DNA of 64,000 nt from DSSB01 sp046346845 (GCA_046346845.1 JAXMHH010000007.1:1-64000), one strand, 5' to 3'; numbered from the stretch's first letter, positions 15,621-25,881 are shown. Notes: generated by a model from the letters alone, not told the origin. Numbers and translations: made by a program.

Positions 15621-17516
15621 TTATTTTTGCTTGGGTTTCGGCGGCTCCGCCTTCCCCAGCATCCCCTGATTGCGAAAATACTCTTCCATGACCCGCTGGG
15701 CGATCGGGGCCGCCACCGCCCCGCCGTGACCGCCGTGCTCCACCATCACCGCGATCGCGATTTGCGGGTCCTCGGCCGGGGCGAAGGCGACGAACCAGGC
15801 GTGGTCCTCCGTCTTCACCCCCTTGGCCACCTTGCCCCGGGTCTCGTTGCCGACCACCTGCGCGGTGCCGGTCTTGCCGCCTACGCGGATCCCGGCCAGG
15901 CGCGCCTTGGCCCCCGTGCCGCCGGCGCCCGCCACCACGTCGACCAAGGCCTGCTTCACCGCCGCGTAATCCTTCGCACCGAGGTTCCAGGGAAGGGGCT
16001 CGGGAGGATCCACCGGCGCCGGACGGCGCTCGCCCGAATCGTCCACCGTCGCCTGCAAGAGGTGCGGCGTGATCCGCTTCCCGCCGTTGGCGAATTGCGC
16101 GATCATCCGGGCGTTCTGCAGGGGCGTCACCAGGTCGAAGCCCTGCCCGATGGCGATGCCCAGGCTGTCGCTGGGCGCCCACTTTTCCTTGCGGGCCTTC
16201 TCTTTCCAATCCCGGGTCGGGATCAGTCCCTCGCGCTCGGAGTCGTTCAGCACGCCCGTCTTTTGGCCGAGGCCCAGCAGCTTGGCGTAATGGGCCAGGC
16301 GGTCCGGGCCGAGCCGCTCGCCCATTTTGTAGAAATAGACGTCGCAACTGCTCACCAGCGCGGTGTGCAGGTTGACGCGCCCGTGCCCGCGATGGTTCCA
16401 GCAGCCCCACTGCCGGCCGCCGAAGGTGTAATACCCCGGGCAATTAATCGTCTCCTGGAAGTTGGTCTCCTTCTCCGCCAAAGCGGCGATGGCCGTGACG
16501 ATCTTGTAGGTCGAGCCCGGCGGATAGGCCGCCTGGCTGGGGCGGTTGAGCAGGATGTTGTCGGGATTTTCCTGCAGCTCCTTCCAGGTCGCCTTCGAAA
16601 TCGTCCCCGTCAGGTCCTCGGGGTTGTAAGCGGGCTGGCTGACCCACGCCAAAATGGAACCGTCGCGAGGATCCAGGGCGACCAAGCTGCCGGCGGACTT
16701 GCCGAAGGCCTCCGCGGCGACCTCCATCAAGCGGGCATCCAAGGTCAACTGCAGGGTTTCCCCGCCTTGGGCGGGTTTCTCTTGCAGCAGGCCGTTCATG
16801 CCCAATTCGCTGAAGTCGACCTCGCGGCCCAAGGCGTCGACCATGGTCTGGCGGTAGCCGTCGTAGCCGCGCAGCTCGAGGTCGAAGGCCTTCTCGACGC
16901 CGGCAACGCCGACGTCGTCGCCCGGACTCACGCGGCCGGGCTCGCGCTGCTCCCACTCCTTCAACTCCTTGTCGTTGACCTCACGGACGTAGCCGAGCAC
17001 GTGACCCACCTTCTCGTGGTAGGGGTAAACCCTTTCGAAGTGCACCACCAGCTCGATGCCGCTCAGGTCGAGTTCCGGCATCATGCCCGTGTTGATCCGG
17101 CTCATGCGGAGCCGGATCCGCGCGACCTGGTCGCGATCCAGGTCTTTGGCGATCAGGGCGGGCGAAAGCAGCGAGTTGGGCCGCTTGGCGCCCAACTTCT
17201 CGCGGACCGCCTCGGAATCCCATTCCAGCAGATAGGCCAAGGTGCGGATCGCGCGCTCGGCGTCTTTCACCTGGGCGGGATTGAGGCGGAGGGTGAAGCT
17301 CGGGCGGTTTTCTGCCAGAACCCTGCCCTCCCGGTCGAGGATCTTGCCGCGCGGCGCCGGCATGGGGATCTCCCGCAGGGTGTTCAGTTGGCTGAAGCGC
17401 AGGTATTTTTCGCCATGCACCAGCTGGAGGTCGACGAGGCGGTAAAAGGCGACCCCGAAAAAGAGCAACACCAGGAGGGCGAAGCCCAGCAATCGACCGC
17501 GAAAGCCCTCCATCAC
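15621..17516 (-). CDS. mrdA: Penicillin-binding protein 2 (cell elongation transpeptidase)
   Basis: Class B PBP that cross-links peptidoglycan made by RodA during elongation. The 631-residue protein has an N-terminal membrane anchor (about residues 10-28), a dimerisation/pedestal region (GKILDREGRVLAENRPSF) and a C-terminal transpeptidase domain. Its SxxK is seen as GSTYKIV, its SxN as SSCD and its KTG as GGKTGTAQ. In PBP2 the middle motif is SCD, so that form is normal. The C-terminus is short and charged (KAEPPKPKQK). It overlaps mreD by 4 nt. Confidence 0.95.
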   Translation of the reverse strand: MMEGFRGRLLGFALLVLLFFGVAFYRLVDLQLVHGEKYLRFSQLNTLREIPMPAPRGKILDREGRVLAENRPSFTLRLNPAQVKDAERAIRTLAYLLEWDSEAVREKLGAKRPNSLLSPALIAKDLDRDQVARIRLRMSRINTGMMPELDLSGIELVVHFERVYPYHEKVGHVLGYVREVNDKELKEWEQREPGRVSPGDDVGVAGVEKAFDLELRGYDGYRQTMVDALGREVDFSELGMNGLLQEKPAQGGETLQLTLDARLMEVAAEAFGKSAGSLVALDPRDGSILAWVSQPAYNPEDLTGTISKATWKELQENPDNILLNRPSQAAYPPGSTYKIVTAIAALAEKETNFQETINCPGYYTFGGRQWGCWNHRGHGRVNLHTALVSSCDVYFYKMGERLGPDRLAHYAKLLGLGQKTGVLNDSEREGLIPTRDWKEKARKEKWAPSDSLGIAIGQGFDLVTPLQNARMIAQFANGGKRITPHLLQATVDDSGERRPAPVDPPEPLPWNLGAKDYAAVKQALVDVVAGAGGTGAKARLAGIRVGGKTGTAQVVGNETRGKVAKGVKTEDHAWFVAFAPAEDPQIAIAVMVEHGGHGGAVAAPIAQRVMEEYFRNQGMLGKAEPPKPKQK

Positions 17517-18088
17517 AGGCCCTTTTCAAGTCCGAAGGGTTTGCGGACCAAACGCCCGGCCCGCTCCCCCAACCAATCGGCGCGGGACAGATCGACCCCA
17601 CGGGCCGAGCGGCCCATGGAGGCGAAGCGGCGCAGGAGCCGAGCGCAGGCCTGCTCCACGGCCGGCCAGGCCCACAGCCCCGCCAGCAAGGTGGCCACGG
17701 CCCAAATTCCGTCGTTGAAACTCAAGATGAAGCCATGTCCCTGGACCGCGCCGAGTCCCGCCCAGAGCAGGAGTCGAGCCGCCTGCGTGCCCGCCAAGAG
17801 GAGAAAGCGCCGGAAGGCGAGGTCCAGCGAGAGATTGCGCTGGATCACGGAATAGGCCAACGCGGAACCAAGCAGCGGGAGGGCCAACTGCCAGGGAGGC
17901 GAAAGGGAAAAGGCCGAGTACAAATAAGCCAAGCAGGCCAGCAGCAACCAAGCGACCGACTTCCGGGTGGAGGTCAGGTAGGCCTGCGTCCAGACGATGG
18001 CCAGCCAATCGAGCGGCAGGTTCGGCAGGGCCAGGTTGAGCACCAGCCCCAAAACTCCCAAGGCGAGGTATTTGACAAACCCCTTCAT
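17513..18088 (-). CDS. mreD: Rod shape-determining protein MreD
   Basis: Small inner-membrane protein of the elongasome. The 191-residue sequence has five or six hydrophobic segments in its first 150 residues and a basic C-terminal tail, in line with MreD, which is poorly conserved. Assignment rests mainly on position between mreC and mrdA, with 4-nt overlaps on both sides indicating translational coupling. Confidence 0.82.
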   Translation of the reverse strand: MKGFVKYLALGVLGLVLNLALPNLPLDWLAIVWTQAYLTSTRKSVAWLLLACLAYLYSAFSLSPPWQLALPLLGSALAYSVIQRNLSLDLAFRRFLLLAGTQAARLLLWAGLGAVQGHGFILSFNDGIWAVATLLAGLWAWPAVEQACARLLRRFASMGRSARGVDLSRADWLGERAGRLVRKPFGLEKGL

Positions 18089-18933
18089 CCGTCGCCCTCC
18101 CGCTTCTCCAGCACCAAGACCTCTTCCAACTTGTTCAATTCGGCATAGGGCTCGACCTCGGCCTGCCAGAAGAGGCCCGTGGCGTCCTTCTTCACCTGGC
18201 TCACCACGCCCACCGGCAGACCCTTGGGAAAGACCCCGTCCAGACCCGAGCTGAGCAAGAGGTCGCCGGGGCGGATCTCCTCCCCCGCCGAGACGTATTC
18301 AGCCTGGGTGAGCCAGCGCTCCCGCTTGAGCCCCAGCTCGCGACGCAGGCCGACCAAGACCCCTCGCGCCCGGGTGCGAGCGTCTAAGACATCGACGGCG
18401 CTGTTGAGATCGGTGAGCAGAAGCACCTGGCTGCTGCGCGCCCCGGCCTTAAGCACCCGTCCGATGACGGCCCCGCCGGACACCACGGCCTGATCCGGAG
18501 CGATCCCATCCTCCGAGCCCCGATCGATCACGATGCTGCGGTGCAAGGCGGCGGGGTCATAGCCGATCACGCGGGCGGGCCGCGCCTCGGCGCGCGACAG
18601 GCCGCTCTCGGCGTAGAGGCCCGCCTGGGCCTTGAGGGCGCGGTTTTCCTCGCGCAAGCGGGTGAGCTCGGATTGCAGCTCCTGTTCGCGGGCCGCCAAC
18701 AGGACGTTTTGGGATTTGGCGCCGCGCAGCTCGAGATATTGGCTGGAGAGCCCCCGCAGCCAGTCCAGCCCGCCGGAGAGGCGCTCGGCCACGGGCCCGA
18801 TCACCCGGTGCGCCGCGCTTTCATACCACTGCGGCTGTCCGGAGCGTTCCGCGCGCCGGGAGAGAAAGACCAATCCCGGGATACCGAGGAGGACGAGCAA
18901 AATCACAAGATGGCTGCGTTTCAGACGAAGCAT
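18085..18933 (-). CDS. mreC: Rod shape-determining protein MreC
   Basis: Periplasmic scaffold of the elongasome that links the cytoplasmic MreB filaments to PBP2. The 282-residue protein has an N-terminal membrane anchor (SHLVILLVLLGIPGLVFLS), a coiled coil (about residues 75-105) and a two-lobed beta domain with RVIGYDPAALHRSIVIDRGSEDGI and DLLLSSGLDGVFPKGLPVGVV, both typical of MreC. It lies between mreB and mreD. Confidence 0.94.
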   Translation of the reverse strand: MLRLKRSHLVILLVLLGIPGLVFLSRRAERSGQPQWYESAAHRVIGPVAERLSGGLDWLRGLSSQYLELRGAKSQNVLLAAREQELQSELTRLREENRALKAQAGLYAESGLSRAEARPARVIGYDPAALHRSIVIDRGSEDGIAPDQAVVSGGAVIGRVLKAGARSSQVLLLTDLNSAVDVLDARTRARGVLVGLRRELGLKRERWLTQAEYVSAGEEIRPGDLLLSSGLDGVFPKGLPVGVVSQVKKDATGLFWQAEVEPYAELNKLEEVLVLEKREGDG

Positions 18934-18992
18934 TCCAAGCCCATTCCGCGGAACCTCCCGCGGATTTGAGGTGAATCATTTGTAGACCTGGA

Positions 18993-19019
18993 AGAAAAAA
19001 ACCTGCGCCCCAAGGCGCA
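18993..19019 (-). terminator. Hairpin with U-tract after mreB
   Basis: Read leftward from mreB, a stem TGCGCC / GGCGCA with a 4-nt loop is followed by a T-rich run (complement of 18993-19000). It lies between the mreB stop and the mreC start and may make MreB more abundant than the membrane partners by partial termination. Confidence 0.6.
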
Positions 19020-19024
19020 TAGAT

Positions 19025-20065
<1,041 letters not shown>

Positions 20066-20421
20066 GAGGATTAATCCCTAGTTATCTCGAAAAATTTTAA
20101 GAATTACCTAAAGTTATACCCAATCCCGGATGCCTTGGCTTGTGAGGTTCGGGCTACCATCCGGCCCCAGTCAAGTCAAACGGGAATTCCGGGTTTCGGG
20201 AGGTTTAAGATTGCTTTTTGGCCCCGAGCTCTTTACTAAGCTCCGCATCTTTCGGGTGCTGTTGAAAAAATTCCCTTTCGGCCGGAATGATTCCGGCCTC
20301 CATCGACATCCCAAAAATCCTTCGGATTTTCGGGGCCCGCCAATCCGCTGCGGCAGCTTGGCCCGAACCGGTGGTTCTTCAACGGCACGATAACCGCGCC
20401 CTTTCATGGAGTTGCTCGCTC
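20066..20421. other. Divergent intergenic region with nested hairpins between mreB and the chaperone gene
   Basis: These 356 bases contain no convincing gene. The mreB-proximal part is AT-rich (about 20080-20120) and should hold its promoter, but I cannot assign one firmly. Inward, complementary segments are nested: GGTTCGGG near 20142 with CCCGAACC near 20364, and GGCCCCGA near 20219 with TCGGGGCC near 20330. Between and beside them are the perfect hairpins GGCCGGAATGATTCCGGCC near 20280 and AAAATCCTTCGGATTTT near 20314. Confidence 0.5.
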
Positions 20422-21444
20422 ATGCTGGAACAAATGCGTAATCTGTCCTCGGTCTTCTCGAAAACCCTGCTGGGGATCATCGCCTTAAGCTTCATCCTGT
20501 TTTACGGCTACAGCACGATCTCGAGGAAAAGCGGCCAGGGCGGGGCCTTGATCGCGAAGGTCAACGACCAAGGTCTGCCGGCGGCCAAGTTCGCCCAGGG
20601 GGTGCAGAACCAGACCGCGATGATGGAGCAATTCGGCCAAAAGAACCTCTCCCCCGAGATGCAGCAGATGCTGGAAAACCAGGTCCTCCAGCGCCTCATC
20701 ACCAACACCCTGTTCGCCCAAGCGGCCTACCGGCTGGGATTGCGCGTCCCGGATGTCGAGTTGGCCCAGGAGATCCGGCAAAATCCCAATTTCCGCAAGG
20801 ACGGCCGGTTCAACGAGAGCTTCTATCTCGACCAATTCAAGCCCTGGTACGAACGGCAAAACGGCAGCGACTTCGAATTCGACCTGCGGCAGGATCTGCT
20901 GGCCGACAAGTTGAAGAAGGTCATCGAAAACGCCGCAGTAGTCAGCCAGCAAGAGGTGGAGACCCAGGCCCTGCTGCAAAACACCCAGCTCAAGCTCCAA
21001 AAGCTCACGATCCCCCTGCAGCCCCAGGGCGGCGGCAAGTCCCTCGACGAGGCCAAACAGCTCGCCAAGCAATGGATCGCGGCCAAGCAGGAGAAAAAAC
21101 CCACCGAAGAGCTGCTCAAGGCCCAGGGCCTGAAGGAAGAAGGCGGCGAGGCCCAGACCCTGGTCCAACTCCAGGGCAGCCTGGGTCGGGAAGATTCTCT
21201 GCCAATCCTGACTTGCCTATTGGCGCTCCAGCCGGGAGAAACCTGCGCCGAGCCCTTCCAGGTCCAAGATACTCTGGTCGCCGTGCAACTGATCGAGCGC
21301 AAGGACGCAGCGATGGACGCCGAAAAGCTCCAGGCGATGAAGGGCCAATTGGAGATGGGCCAACGCTCCCAGCTCCTTTCGGGGGTGGCGGACTTGCTCA
21401 CCAAGCAGGCGACCATCCACACCTATTTGTCAAAGGCCCGATAG
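20422..21444 (+). CDS. SurA/PpiD-like periplasmic chaperone without PPIase domain
   Basis: The 340-residue protein has one N-terminal membrane anchor (about residues 14-30, KTLLGIIALSFILFYGY). It then has the helical chaperone region of the SurA_N/PpiD type: IAKVNDQGLPAAKFAQGVQ, then LENQVLQRLITNTLFAQAAYRLGLRVPDVELAQEIR. PpiD and SurA normally continue into a parvulin domain; here the C-terminal 150 residues are Gln/Leu-rich and show no parvulin motif, so it may be a chaperone only. The ATG at 20422 is chosen because it directly precedes the anchor; an earlier in-frame ATG at 20287 would add 45 residues from the hairpin region. Likely role: folding of outer-membrane or secreted proteins. Confidence 0.75.
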   Translation: MLEQMRNLSSVFSKTLLGIIALSFILFYGYSTISRKSGQGGALIAKVNDQGLPAAKFAQGVQNQTAMMEQFGQKNLSPEMQQMLENQVLQRLITNTLFAQAAYRLGLRVPDVELAQEIRQNPNFRKDGRFNESFYLDQFKPWYERQNGSDFEFDLRQDLLADKLKKVIENAAVVSQQEVETQALLQNTQLKLQKLTIPLQPQGGGKSLDEAKQLAKQWIAAKQEKKPTEELLKAQGLKEEGGEAQTLVQLQGSLGREDSLPILTCLLALQPGETCAEPFQVQDTLVAVQLIERKDAAMDAEKLQAMKGQLEMGQRSQLLSGVADLLTKQATIHTYLSKAR

Positions 21445-21508
21445 TTCTGCCCCGTGCCAGGCCACTTGATCGCGATCCAGGCATGACTTATCGCTAAAGG
21501 CGCCAACT

Positions 21509-22933
21509 ATGTCCTTCATCGATGCCATTTATCAGGCCGGAGGCCGCGTCTACGAGGTCGGCGGCACCGTGCGCGACGCCTTGCTGGGTCATCCCCATAA
21601 GGACAAGGACTTTCTCGTCCTGAAGATCCCCTTGCCCCGCCTGATGCAGCTGCTCCAGGGCTTCGGCCAGGTCCACGAGGTGGGAAAATCCTTCGGCATC
21701 CTCAAGTTCAAGCCCAAGGGCGAGGAGCATCACTACGACCTGGCCCTCCCCCGCACCGAAAAATCGACCGGGCCCCACCACCGCGATTTCGAGGTGCGCT
21801 TCGACGAATCCCTCCCCATCGAGCTCGACCTGCAGCGCCGCGACTTCACCATCAACGCGATGGCGCGGGAGCTGCGCAGCGGAGAGCTGGTCGATCCCTT
21901 CGGCGGCCAGGCGGACCTCCGCAGCCGGGTGTTGCGCCAAGTCTTCGCCGAATCCTTCGTGGAAGACCCGCTGCGCCTGCTGCGCGCGGTGCAGTTCTCC
22001 GCCCGTTTTGGGCTGAGCATCGAGTCGGAGACGCTCGCGGCGATGCAACGGCACGCGGCCCTCATCGAGACCGTCTCCCCCGAGCGGGTGATCGAGGAGA
22101 TCGGCAAGCTGTTCCGGGCCGAGCGCCCTTCCGCCGGCTTCTACCTGATGCGCGACACCGGCCTCCTGCACTTCGTCTTCCCCGAATTGGAAAAAACCAT
22201 CGGCGTAGAGCAGCCGGCGAAAAAGAGCGGCGACGTCTTCGAGCACACCATGAAGGTCCTCGACGCCTCGCGCACCTGCACCGACCTCGACCGGCCGGGC
22301 GACCTCGAGATCATGTTCGCCTCGCTATTCCACGACGTCGGCAAGCCCTACACCGTGGGCTACAACGAAAAGACCCGCCGGGTGACCTTCTACGGGCACC
22401 AGATCGTGTCGACCCGCCTCACCCGCAAGTGGCTGAAGAAATACCGGGCCAACATGCTGGACATCGACCCCGAAAACGTGCTCTCGATGGTCCACAACCA
22501 CATGTTCGAGACCAAGAGCTTCTACACCGAGAAGGCGATCCGGCGCTTCATCCACAAGATCGGCAAGGAGCTGATCTTCAAGCTGGTCGACCTGCGCATC
22601 GCCGACAAGAAGGGCGGGGCCTATCCCAACCAGCTCAAGGGAATCCTCAGGCTCAAGCGCCGCATCCAGGAAGAGCTGGAAAAAAAGCCCCCCTTCGGCG
22701 CCAAAGATCTCGCCCTCAACGGGCACGACTTGATGAACCTGGGCTACCCCGAGGGCCCCGTGCTGGGCCAGATCCTCAAGAAGCTGGTCGAAGTTGTGCT
22801 GGACGACCCCGCGCGAAATACGCGACAATCTCTCCTCGAATACACCCTAGAGGCATTCCCCTTAAGCCAGGCCGCTAAGGAGCCGCATGAGCCAAAACCC
22901 AAAAACCGATCCGAAAAAAGCCCTCAAGCATGA
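21509..22933 (+). CDS. cca: tRNA nucleotidyltransferase / poly(A) polymerase family with HD domain
   Basis: Class II nucleotidyltransferase that adds or repairs the CCA end of tRNA. The 474-residue protein starts with GGRVYEVGGTVRDALLG, followed by the metal-binding pair in DKDFLVL (D-x-D form). Then come the RRDFTINAMA motif and EDPLRLLRAVQFSARFG, the classic CCA-adding motifs. An HD phosphohydrolase domain follows, with FEHTMKVLD and FASLFHDVGKP. The C-terminal tail is basic. Distinguishing CCA addition from poly(A) polymerase is not possible from motifs alone, but the HD domain favours CCA addition or repair. Confidence 0.9.
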   Translation: MSFIDAIYQAGGRVYEVGGTVRDALLGHPHKDKDFLVLKIPLPRLMQLLQGFGQVHEVGKSFGILKFKPKGEEHHYDLALPRTEKSTGPHHRDFEVRFDESLPIELDLQRRDFTINAMARELRSGELVDPFGGQADLRSRVLRQVFAESFVEDPLRLLRAVQFSARFGLSIESETLAAMQRHAALIETVSPERVIEEIGKLFRAERPSAGFYLMRDTGLLHFVFPELEKTIGVEQPAKKSGDVFEHTMKVLDASRTCTDLDRPGDLEIMFASLFHDVGKPYTVGYNEKTRRVTFYGHQIVSTRLTRKWLKKYRANMLDIDPENVLSMVHNHMFETKSFYTEKAIRRFIHKIGKELIFKLVDLRIADKKGGAYPNQLKGILRLKRRIQEELEKKPPFGAKDLALNGHDLMNLGYPEGPVLGQILKKLVEVVLDDPARNTRQSLLEYTLEAFPLSQAAKEPHEPKPKNRSEKSPQA

Positions 22934-23390
22934 GGGCAAGGGCGACAAGCTCGCAGGCAAGGGCAAGTTCCGCGAGGCCATGACCGAATACCAAAAGAGC
23001 GAGGGACTCAACCCCGACCGCGTCGAGATTTACGACAAGCTGATCGAAACCCAGGGATGCATCGACGAGCAGGAGTGGAAAGAAGAGGACTTCGCCAACT
23101 CGATGAGCTGGGCGATGCGCCGCCAGGAGCTGCAAAACCCCCAGATTAAGCTCGTCCACGAGACCTTTTCCCTCGAATATAAAGAGGTCCACCAATTGCT
23201 CCAGCGGCTGATGGGCGCCCTGGGCGAGGCGCAGGAAAACGCCCTCATCGAAAAGATCCTCGAATACGGAGAGCGGGCCAATCTGCCCATGCTCCACTTC
23301 CTGCTCTCGATCAAGGCCCTGGCGCGGCAGAACGCCGAGGCACCCGGCGGCTCCGAAGGCGCGATGGATCCGCAATCTTCCCCCTTATGA
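22887..23390 (+). CDS. Hypothetical TPR-like protein in the cca-coaE operon
   Basis: A 167-residue protein of unknown function. Residues 10-50 (ALKHEGKGDKLAGKGKFREA then YQKSEGLNPDRVEIYDKLIE) look like a single tetratricopeptide repeat pair. The rest is helical and charged, with EENALIEKILEYGE-like segments. It has no signal peptide. It overlaps cca by 47 nt and coaE by 4 nt, so all three are translationally coupled. Confidence 0.75.
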   Translation: MSQNPKTDPKKALKHEGKGDKLAGKGKFREAMTEYQKSEGLNPDRVEIYDKLIETQGCIDEQEWKEEDFANSMSWAMRRQELQNPQIKLVHETFSLEYKEVHQLLQRLMGALGEAQENALIEKILEYGERANLPMLHFLLSIKALARQNAEAPGGSEGAMDPQSSPL

Positions 23391-23989
23391 AAATCCTGGC
23401 TCTCACCGGCGGCATCGCCACGGGAAAGTCGGTCGTCGCCGACATGTTTCGCGAGCTAGGGGCGACGGTCATCGACGCCGACCGAGTCGCCCACCGCGCC
23501 TACCTACCCGGAACCCGCCTGTATCAAGCATTGAAGCAGCGCTACGGAGCTAAAATCCTCGCGACGTCCGGCAAGGTCGACCGCAAGCGCTTGGCCCGAA
23601 TCCTGTTCCGGTCCAAGCGCGAACGCGCCTGGCTCGAATCCCGCATCCACCCTGAGACCCGGCGGCTGATCGGCGCCGAGCTCCAAAAGGCGATTCGCCG
23701 CGGCGCGCCCCTGATCTTGGTGGAGGCGGCCCTGCACGTCGAGACCGGCTACCACCGACCCTTCCACGGCTTGGTCGTGGTGGACGCGCCCGCCGCAGTG
23801 CAAGAGAAGCGGCTGCGGCGGCGGGAAGGGCTGGGCGAGGCCGAGGCCCGGCTCAAGCTGCGCAGCCAGCTCCCCCAGGCGCGCAAACTCGCCCTGGCCG
23901 ATTGGGTGATCGACAATTCGGGGAGCCTGAGCAAGACCCGAGCCCAGGTCCGAAAATTGATGAAGTCTTTGGCCGAGAAAAAAAGGTGA
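23387..23989 (+). CDS. coaE: Dephospho-CoA kinase
   Basis: Last step of coenzyme A synthesis: phosphorylation of the ribose 3'-OH of dephospho-CoA. The 200-residue protein has the P-loop GGIATGKS (residues 8-15), the DADRVAH motif (residues 31-37) that binds the substrate, and the lid and base-binding features KRLRRREGLGEAEA and WVIDNSGSL. The start ATG overlaps the previous stop (ATGA). Confidence 0.94.
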   Translation: MKILALTGGIATGKSVVADMFRELGATVIDADRVAHRAYLPGTRLYQALKQRYGAKILATSGKVDRKRLARILFRSKRERAWLESRIHPETRRLIGAELQKAIRRGAPLILVEAALHVETGYHRPFHGLVVVDAPAAVQEKRLRRREGLGEAEARLKLRSQLPQARKLALADWVIDNSGSLSKTRAQVRKLMKSLAEKKR

Positions 23990-23993
23990 CGCC

Positions 23994-24188
23994 GTGGCCC
24001 ACTACCTCAAGATCCACAGCCTGGCACAACAGGTCGCCTGCCCCCACTGCCGGCGCTCCGCGCCTTTGAAGGAATTTCCCCATGGAATGAACTTCGGGAT
24101 GGGCGTCGTGCGCTTCACCTGCCCCGACTGCCACCGCGAAATCGGGCGCCTCAGCTTCCAGCGCTGGAATGCGCTGCACCGCGGATGA
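23994..24188 (+). CDS. Small two-CxxC zinc-ribbon protein
   Basis: A 64-residue protein starting at GTG, 4 nt after coaE. CPHC at residues 16-19 and CPDC at residues 43-46 form a four-Cys zinc ribbon. No larger domain is present. Its function is unknown; small zinc ribbons of this kind are often linked to nucleic-acid or protein binding. It is the last gene of the rightward operon and converges on the DUF2203 gene. Confidence 0.72.
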   Translation: MAHYLKIHSLAQQVACPHCRRSAPLKEFPHGMNFGMGVVRFTCPDCHREIGRLSFQRWNALHRG

Positions 24189-24189
24189 T

Positions 24190-24618
24190 TCAACCGACTC
24201 TAAGGGCTTTCGTCGCCTCGAAAGGGAGGCTGGGCGCCTCCTCCAGCTCGGGATGGCGGTAGGCGGCTTCGGTGACCCCCAATTGCCAGGTCAGGCGCCC
24301 TTCCTTGCCGTTTTCGAAACAAGGAAAATCCACCCGGCCCAATTCGAGGTCTTTGATCTCGCCGCCGATGCGCTCGACCGCGAGGAGGTGTTGCTTGAAG
24401 GAAAAATAATGCCCCTGCAGCTCCCGGTGAAGTGTTTCGGCCTCCGGCGAGGCGGAGGCGGGCAAGGCTTCGAGCAGCTGCGGCTCGCAGCCCAGCTTGC
24501 GGAGGCGCACCGAAGCCTTGGACATTTCTTTTTTGTGCAGGAGCATGCGGCGAAAATGGTGCTCGAGCTGAGGGATCAGCTCGTTGACTTCATCGACGCT
24601 GAAAAATTTCTTTCCCAT
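24190..24618 (-). CDS. DUF2203 family protein
   Basis: A 142-residue soluble protein whose pattern fits DUF2203: KFFSVDEVNELIPQLEHHFRRM at the start, a helical middle, then VERIGGEIKDLELGRVDFPCFENGKEGRLTWQLGV near residue 95. The function of the family is not known. The start at 24618 is chosen over 24690 because AGGAGAGG lies 4-11 nt before it and the extra N-terminal residues are not conserved in pattern. Confidence 0.8.
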   Translation of the reverse strand: MGKKFFSVDEVNELIPQLEHHFRRMLLHKKEMSKASVRLRKLGCEPQLLEALPASASPEAETLHRELQGHYFSFKQHLLAVERIGGEIKDLELGRVDFPCFENGKEGRLTWQLGVTEAAYRHPELEEAPSLPFEATKALRVG

Positions 24619-24788
24619 AACCTCTCCTAAGAACCCAGATGTTTGATTTTTATTCCCATTCCGGGGGAAACACAAGGCGCGACGTGTCACGAAAAACGGG
24701 TTTTTTTTCGCTCAAGATCTATCTTTTTGCGGAAATTCGATTTATCCACAGTTGACCCTCCGTTTTTTTTTCTGTAACGGCCTGCGCC

Positions 24789-25733
24789 ATGCCAAGATCC
24801 CTGCGCAACCTGCTGCAACACGGACCGGTCGCCATGGTGGCCTCCGGCCTGTTCTTTGCGGTGATGGGGGCCATGGTGAAATCCCTGGGGCGGGAAATCC
24901 CCCTCTTTCAGGTGACTTTTTTTCGCGCGGCGGTCTCCGCCTCGCTTTTGGGCACCGTGATGTGGCGGCGCGGCATGTCGCTCCGCGGCAAGAACCAAAG
25001 GCTGCTCTTGATCCGCGCCCTCTCGGGTTTCACGGCCATGGCCTTGAATTTCTACGCCCTGGCCCGCATCAACCTGGGGGACGCGGCCATCCTCAACCAA
25101 AGCTCCCCGGTCTTCGTGATGGCCTTCTCCTGGTTTTTTCTGGGGGAGAAATTCTACCGCTCCCTCCTCTGGCTAACCCTGCTGAGCTTCCTGGGCATCA
25201 CCCTGATCCTGAGGCCCACCGGCCAGGTCTTCAACCTCGCCGGCCTGGCGGGATTGGGCGGGGCCCTATTCGCGGCCGGCGCTTACGTGGCCATCCGACA
25301 GCTCCACCAAACGGATTCCTTCTGGACCATGGCCTTCTATTTCATGGTGGTCGCGGCCCTGCTCTCCCTCCCCCCCATGCTCGTCACCTGGCGGACGCCG
25401 ACGGCCCGGCAATGGACCATGCTGATCGGCAGCGGGGTCTTCGGCACCCTCGGTCAATTGCTCATGACCCTGGCCTATAAGAATGAGGAGGCCAGCTGGG
25501 TCGCCCCCTTCTCCTATGCCGGTGTTTTATTCAGCTTCACCTTAGGGGTGGTCTTTTTTGGCGAACGGCCCGACGCCCTCACCTTGTTAGGAGCCGTCCT
25601 GGCCATCGGTGGGGGAGTCTCCCTCGTCGCACTCAAGAACCGAGTCCGGAAGGCCGAACTCCCCGAACTGCCCGCTCCCGACGGGGAAATCCTGGAGGGA
25701 GATTGGTCCGATCCGCCCTCTCCCCACCGCTAG
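24789..25733 (+). CDS. EamA/DMT-superfamily transporter
   Basis: An inner-membrane permease of the drug/metabolite transporter superfamily. Its 314 residues form ten membrane segments in two EamA repeats: residues 14-145, with the LSGFTAMALNFYALARINLGDAAIL motif, and 150-285, with LGQLLMTLAYKNEEASWVAPFSY. The C-terminal 30 residues are hydrophilic and acidic. The substrate cannot be told from sequence. The gene is divergent from the DUF2203 gene across a 170-nt AT-rich gap. Confidence 0.88.
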   Translation: MPRSLRNLLQHGPVAMVASGLFFAVMGAMVKSLGREIPLFQVTFFRAAVSASLLGTVMWRRGMSLRGKNQRLLLIRALSGFTAMALNFYALARINLGDAAILNQSSPVFVMAFSWFFLGEKFYRSLLWLTLLSFLGITLILRPTGQVFNLAGLAGLGGALFAAGAYVAIRQLHQTDSFWTMAFYFMVVAALLSLPPMLVTWRTPTARQWTMLIGSGVFGTLGQLLMTLAYKNEEASWVAPFSYAGVLFSFTLGVVFFGERPDALTLLGAVLAIGGGVSLVALKNRVRKAELPELPAPDGEILEGDWSDPPSPHR

Positions 25734-25833
25734 GCGTCCGGTTTTCGAACGCCCGGGGCGGATTGCGACGCTTCTTCGGACGCCCCGCATCCCGCCTCTG
25801 AAAAAAAACCCTGAAAATTCATAGCCCCCGTCC

Positions 25834-25849
25834 TGGCATCCGTCCTGCA
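25834..25849 (+). promoter_or_regulatory. Candidate sigma54 (-24/-12) promoter upstream of three unknown genes
   Basis: TGGCATCCGTCCTGCA has the invariant GG-N10-GC spacing of sigma54 promoters and matches TGGCAC-N5-TTGCA at most key positions, although the -12 box reads CTGCA. The expected transcript start near 25860 leaves a leader of about 22 nt with GGAGG before the ATG at 25882. Confidence 0.5.
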
Positions 25850-25881
25850 TTTGGCTTCCTTCGAACCCAGTGGAGGAAGCG

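Noticed and set aside
15627..17855. A 742-residue open frame on the plus strand
   Set aside because: It is antisense to mrdA and mreD, whose catalytic motifs are intact on the minus strand. High GC content keeps the opposite frame open.
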